Shown: positions 6,682 to 8,206 of the stretch, piece after piece
Layout of the letters: each line of letters starts with the position of its first letter
Numbering within the stretch: position 1 is the first letter of the stretch
Origin: Bacteroidota bacterium
Lineage (GTDB): Bacteria > Bacteroidota > Bacteroidia > Cytophagales > Cyclobacteriaceae
Direction of reading: 5' to 3'
Assembly: GCA_024643595.1 (NCBI GenBank)
Contig: JAHEMS010000142.1
Span: 1 to 8,206, forward strand
DNA length: 8,206 nt
Program-made: the position numbers and the translations under genes
Notes under the pieces: model-generated
Told to the model about the DNA's origin: nothing
The model's input: only the letters and a program-made list of their open reading frames with translations
Databases searched by the model: none

Positions 6682-7465
6682 CCTTTTTAGCTCTTTTAAC
6701 CGGAGCAGCCTTTTTTGGTTTAGGTTCCTCTTCCATTGAACCTAAATCCACGTCAGCTAAAATCCGACCTGAGTGTTCATCAATGACTATTTTCTTTTTC
6801 TCACGAATCTCAGCAATCTTTTGTGGAGGAATAATGATATTACAACCCTCAGCGGCACCACGCACAACTCTCACGACAGCAAGCCCGTTCGAAAGACTAC
6901 TCCTTAAACGGTTATAGTGTTTCAATAGTTTATCCTCAATTTTCTTTGTCGCCTTTTCCCTTTCTGATAATAATTTTACTTCTTCTTCCTGGCTTTCGTT
7001 CAATATATTATCCAGTTCACCCTTCTTATTGGAAAGATCTTCTTCTCTCTCAGTGATGAACTTTTCAATAGTGGTTATTTCTGCCTTTTTAGCGTCTATT
7101 TTATCTTTTGACTCTTTAATTCGTTTTTCGCAAATCTGAACCTCAAGTTCCTGGAGTTCAATTTCTTTCGTGATTGCCTCAAATTCACGGTTGTTCTTAA
7201 CGTTTTTCTGCTGTTCACTATATTTTTTAACCAGCTTTTCAGCCTCTTTGATACCTTCTTTGTTTTTCTTAATTGAATCTTCCAAATCTTTCAAATCGGC
7301 CTCAAATCGACTCATACGGGTGCGATATCCTTCCATTTCATCTTCTAAATCCTGAACTTCATCAGGAAGATCTCCACGGAGCTTTTTGAGTTCATCAAGT
7401 TTAGAATCTATTGACTGAAGTTTTACTAAGGCTTCTAATTTCTGTGCAACTGTTTGATTTTCCAT
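6674..7465 (-). CDS. coiled-coil protein of the C4 zinc-ribbon (CdsZ/FlgZ-like) family with degenerate zinc site
   Basis: A 263-residue cytoplasmic protein. Residues 5 to about 190 form a long charged coiled coil rich in K/E heptads, and contain the KNVKNNREFEAITKEIE block (87-103) typical of this family. The C-terminal domain at about 193-240 keeps the ribbon framework: NGLAVV, then GCNIIIPPQ and EIREKKKIV, ending SGRIL. By comparison with relatives that read CGGC...IPPQ...C-x-x-C-GRIL, three zinc cysteines are replaced: Ala205, Asp229 and Ser232; only Cys208 remains. It probably does not bind zinc in the usual way. A Lys/Ala/Pro-rich tail follows (248-263). Helicobacter HP0958 (FlgZ) and Chlamydia CdsZ (CT398) bind sigma-54 or act with secretion systems, but the role here is unknown. 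The ATG at 7465 lies 3 bases after the Nif3 stop; the 3' end overlaps the TPR gene by 8 bases. Confidence 0.87.
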   Translation of the reverse strand: MENQTVAQKLEALVKLQSIDSKLDELKKLRGDLPDEVQDLEDEMEGYRTRMSRFEADLKDLEDSIKKNKEGIKEAEKLVKKYSEQQKNVKNNREFEAITKEIELQELEVQICEKRIKESKDKIDAKKAEITTIEKFITEREEDLSNKKGELDNILNESQEEEVKLLSEREKATKKIEDKLLKHYNRLRSSLSNGLAVVRVVRGAAEGCNIIIPPQKIAEIREKKKIVIDEHSGRILADVDLGSMEEEPKPKKAAPVKRAKKVE

Positions 7466-7468
7466 TAC

Positions 7469-8206
7469 TTACAAATAACTTATTGGATTTGTGATGATTT
7501 CCGAAAAAATGATTGCAAAAGTATGGAATTTTTCTCTCAAAAACTCACAAAGGAGTTCTTTCGTGAATTGTTCGCTTTCATAATGTCCAATGTCGGCAAT
7601 AATGACTTTACCATCGGCATCAAAAAACTCGTGATATTTGAAATCTGCCGATATATAAATATCAGCTCCCCTGGAAATTGCCGATCCAAGAAGGAAACTT
7701 CCTGATCCTCCGCAAATAGCCACCTTTTTGATCTTTTTATCTGGTAATGCTGTGTGCCTAATGATTGTGACATTCATTTTGGATTTAAGCCCACTTAGGA
7801 ACGTCAAAGGATCTTCAGGTGAAGCAAGTTCACCAATCATACCGGCCCCAATGTCCTGATTGACATTTTCTAACCTGGTTAGGTAATAGGCGACTTCTTC
7901 ATAGGGATGATTTTTTCTTAATGCAGATAATACTCTTTCCTCATGGTGAGAAGGAAGGATTAACTCTATGCGCACTTCGTCAGTTCTTTCAAGCTTATCC
8001 ATTTCACCTTGATAAGGTTTTGCTTCCCCGATGGGCATGTAGGTTCCTTCACCAGTCATACGAAAACTGCAGTTCTTATAGTTTCCAATATTTCCTGCAC
8101 CGGCTTCATGTAATTCGGAAATTACTTTTTCTGCATGTTCTTTAGGTATGAAAGTTACCAGTTTACTTAAAGTGTTCTTTTTAGGTTGCAGGATGGACAA
8201 CTTCTG
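7469..8206 (-). CDS. Nif3/DUF34 dinuclear-metal protein with PII-like insert (5' end beyond the window)
   Basis: The C-terminal 245 residues of a Nif3-family (YbgI/YqfO type) protein. The frame is open to the window edge, reading QKL before the TTG at 8200, so that TTG is an internal leucine codon and roughly 115-120 N-terminal residues are missing. Visible residues about 14-107 form the CutA/PII-like insert domain of the long YqfO class (LVTFIP, GAGNIGNY, CSF, GEGTY, HPYEEVAYY). The second half of the Nif3 domain follows: GAGMIGEL near 120, CGGSGSFLL, SADFKYHEFFDA, and GHYESE, where His208 and Glu212 of the visible fragment correspond to metal ligands in E. coli YbgI. The other ligands, in the N-terminal half, are outside the window. 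The protein forms a toroidal hexamer in relatives; its biological reaction is unsettled, and the database label GTP cyclohydrolase should not be taken as proven. Co-transcription with the zinc-ribbon family gene is likely (3-base gap). Confidence 0.93.
   Translation of the reverse strand, partial: QKLSILQPKKNTLSKLVTFIPKEHAEKVISELHEAGAGNIGNYKNCSFRMTGEGTYMPIGEAKPYQGEMDKLERTDEVRIELILPSHHEERVLSALRKNHPYEEVAYYLTRLENVNQDIGAGMIGELASPEDPLTFLSGLKSKMNVTIIRHTALPDKKIKKVAICGGSGSFLLGSAISRGADIYISADFKYHEFFDADGKVIIADIGHYESEQFTKELLCEFLREKFHTFAIIFSEIITNPISYL

Noticed and set aside
7170..7355. Plus-strand open frame opposite the coiled-coil gene with a hydrophobic translation
   Set aside because: The Phe/Leu/Ser-rich product is what the antisense of a Lys/Glu-rich coiled coil always gives, so it is not a membrane protein gene.
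7537..7773. Second minus-strand frame inside the Nif3 gene
   Set aside because: It is out of frame within the conserved metal-binding half of Nif3, so it is a shadow frame.
8198..8200. TTG as the start of the Nif3 gene
   Set aside because: The frame stays open to the window edge and the visible part begins just before the PII-like insert, so the real start and N-terminal half lie beyond 8206.

Overview
This window reads as chromosomal housekeeping DNA from a member of the Bacteroidota, most likely a Cytophagales-type bacterium. The evidence is a menaquinone operon with Bacteroidota-style short MenE and MenD, genes with no convincing Shine-Dalgarno sequences, a candidate TTG / TAnnTTTG promoter, AT-rich coding DNA, and a Nif3 protein carrying the PII-like insert. 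The exact lineage is an inference. Coding density is very high: nine genes (seven complete, two cut by the window edges) with a single real intergenic gap of about 84 bases.

Left half (1-4442, minus strand): a menaquinone (vitamin K2) operon in the order menI - menF - menD - menB - menE, read right to left. MenF makes isochorismate from chorismate, MenD adds the succinyl semialdehyde unit, MenE activates o-succinylbenzoate with CoA, MenB closes the naphthoate ring, and MenI hydrolyses DHNA-CoA to DHNA. The genes are separated by 4-12 bases or overlap (menD/menB by 11 bases), so they look co-transcribed and translationally coupled. menH, menC and menA are not in the window and may lie beyond the left edge, where menE is cut.

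Middle (4443-5192): a short divergent promoter region with a strong hairpin, then a plus-strand histidine phosphatase of unknown substrate. Its 3' end overlaps the convergent TPR gene by 11 bases.

Right half (5182-8206, minus strand): a compact three-gene unit, a Nif3/DUF34 metal protein (5' end beyond the window), a coiled-coil protein of the C4-zinc-ribbon (CdsZ/FlgZ-like) family whose zinc cysteines are mostly lost, and a secreted TPR protein with a segment resembling the eukaryotic IML2/TTC39 family. The Nif3 and zinc-ribbon pairing is also seen in other phyla (for example HP0959/HP0958 in Helicobacter pylori).

I see no mobile elements, CRISPR arrays, tRNAs or rRNAs, and no convincing undescribed system. 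The points most worth a second look are the zinc-less ribbon protein, the IML2/TTC39-like bacterial protein, and the TTG start codons forced on three genes.
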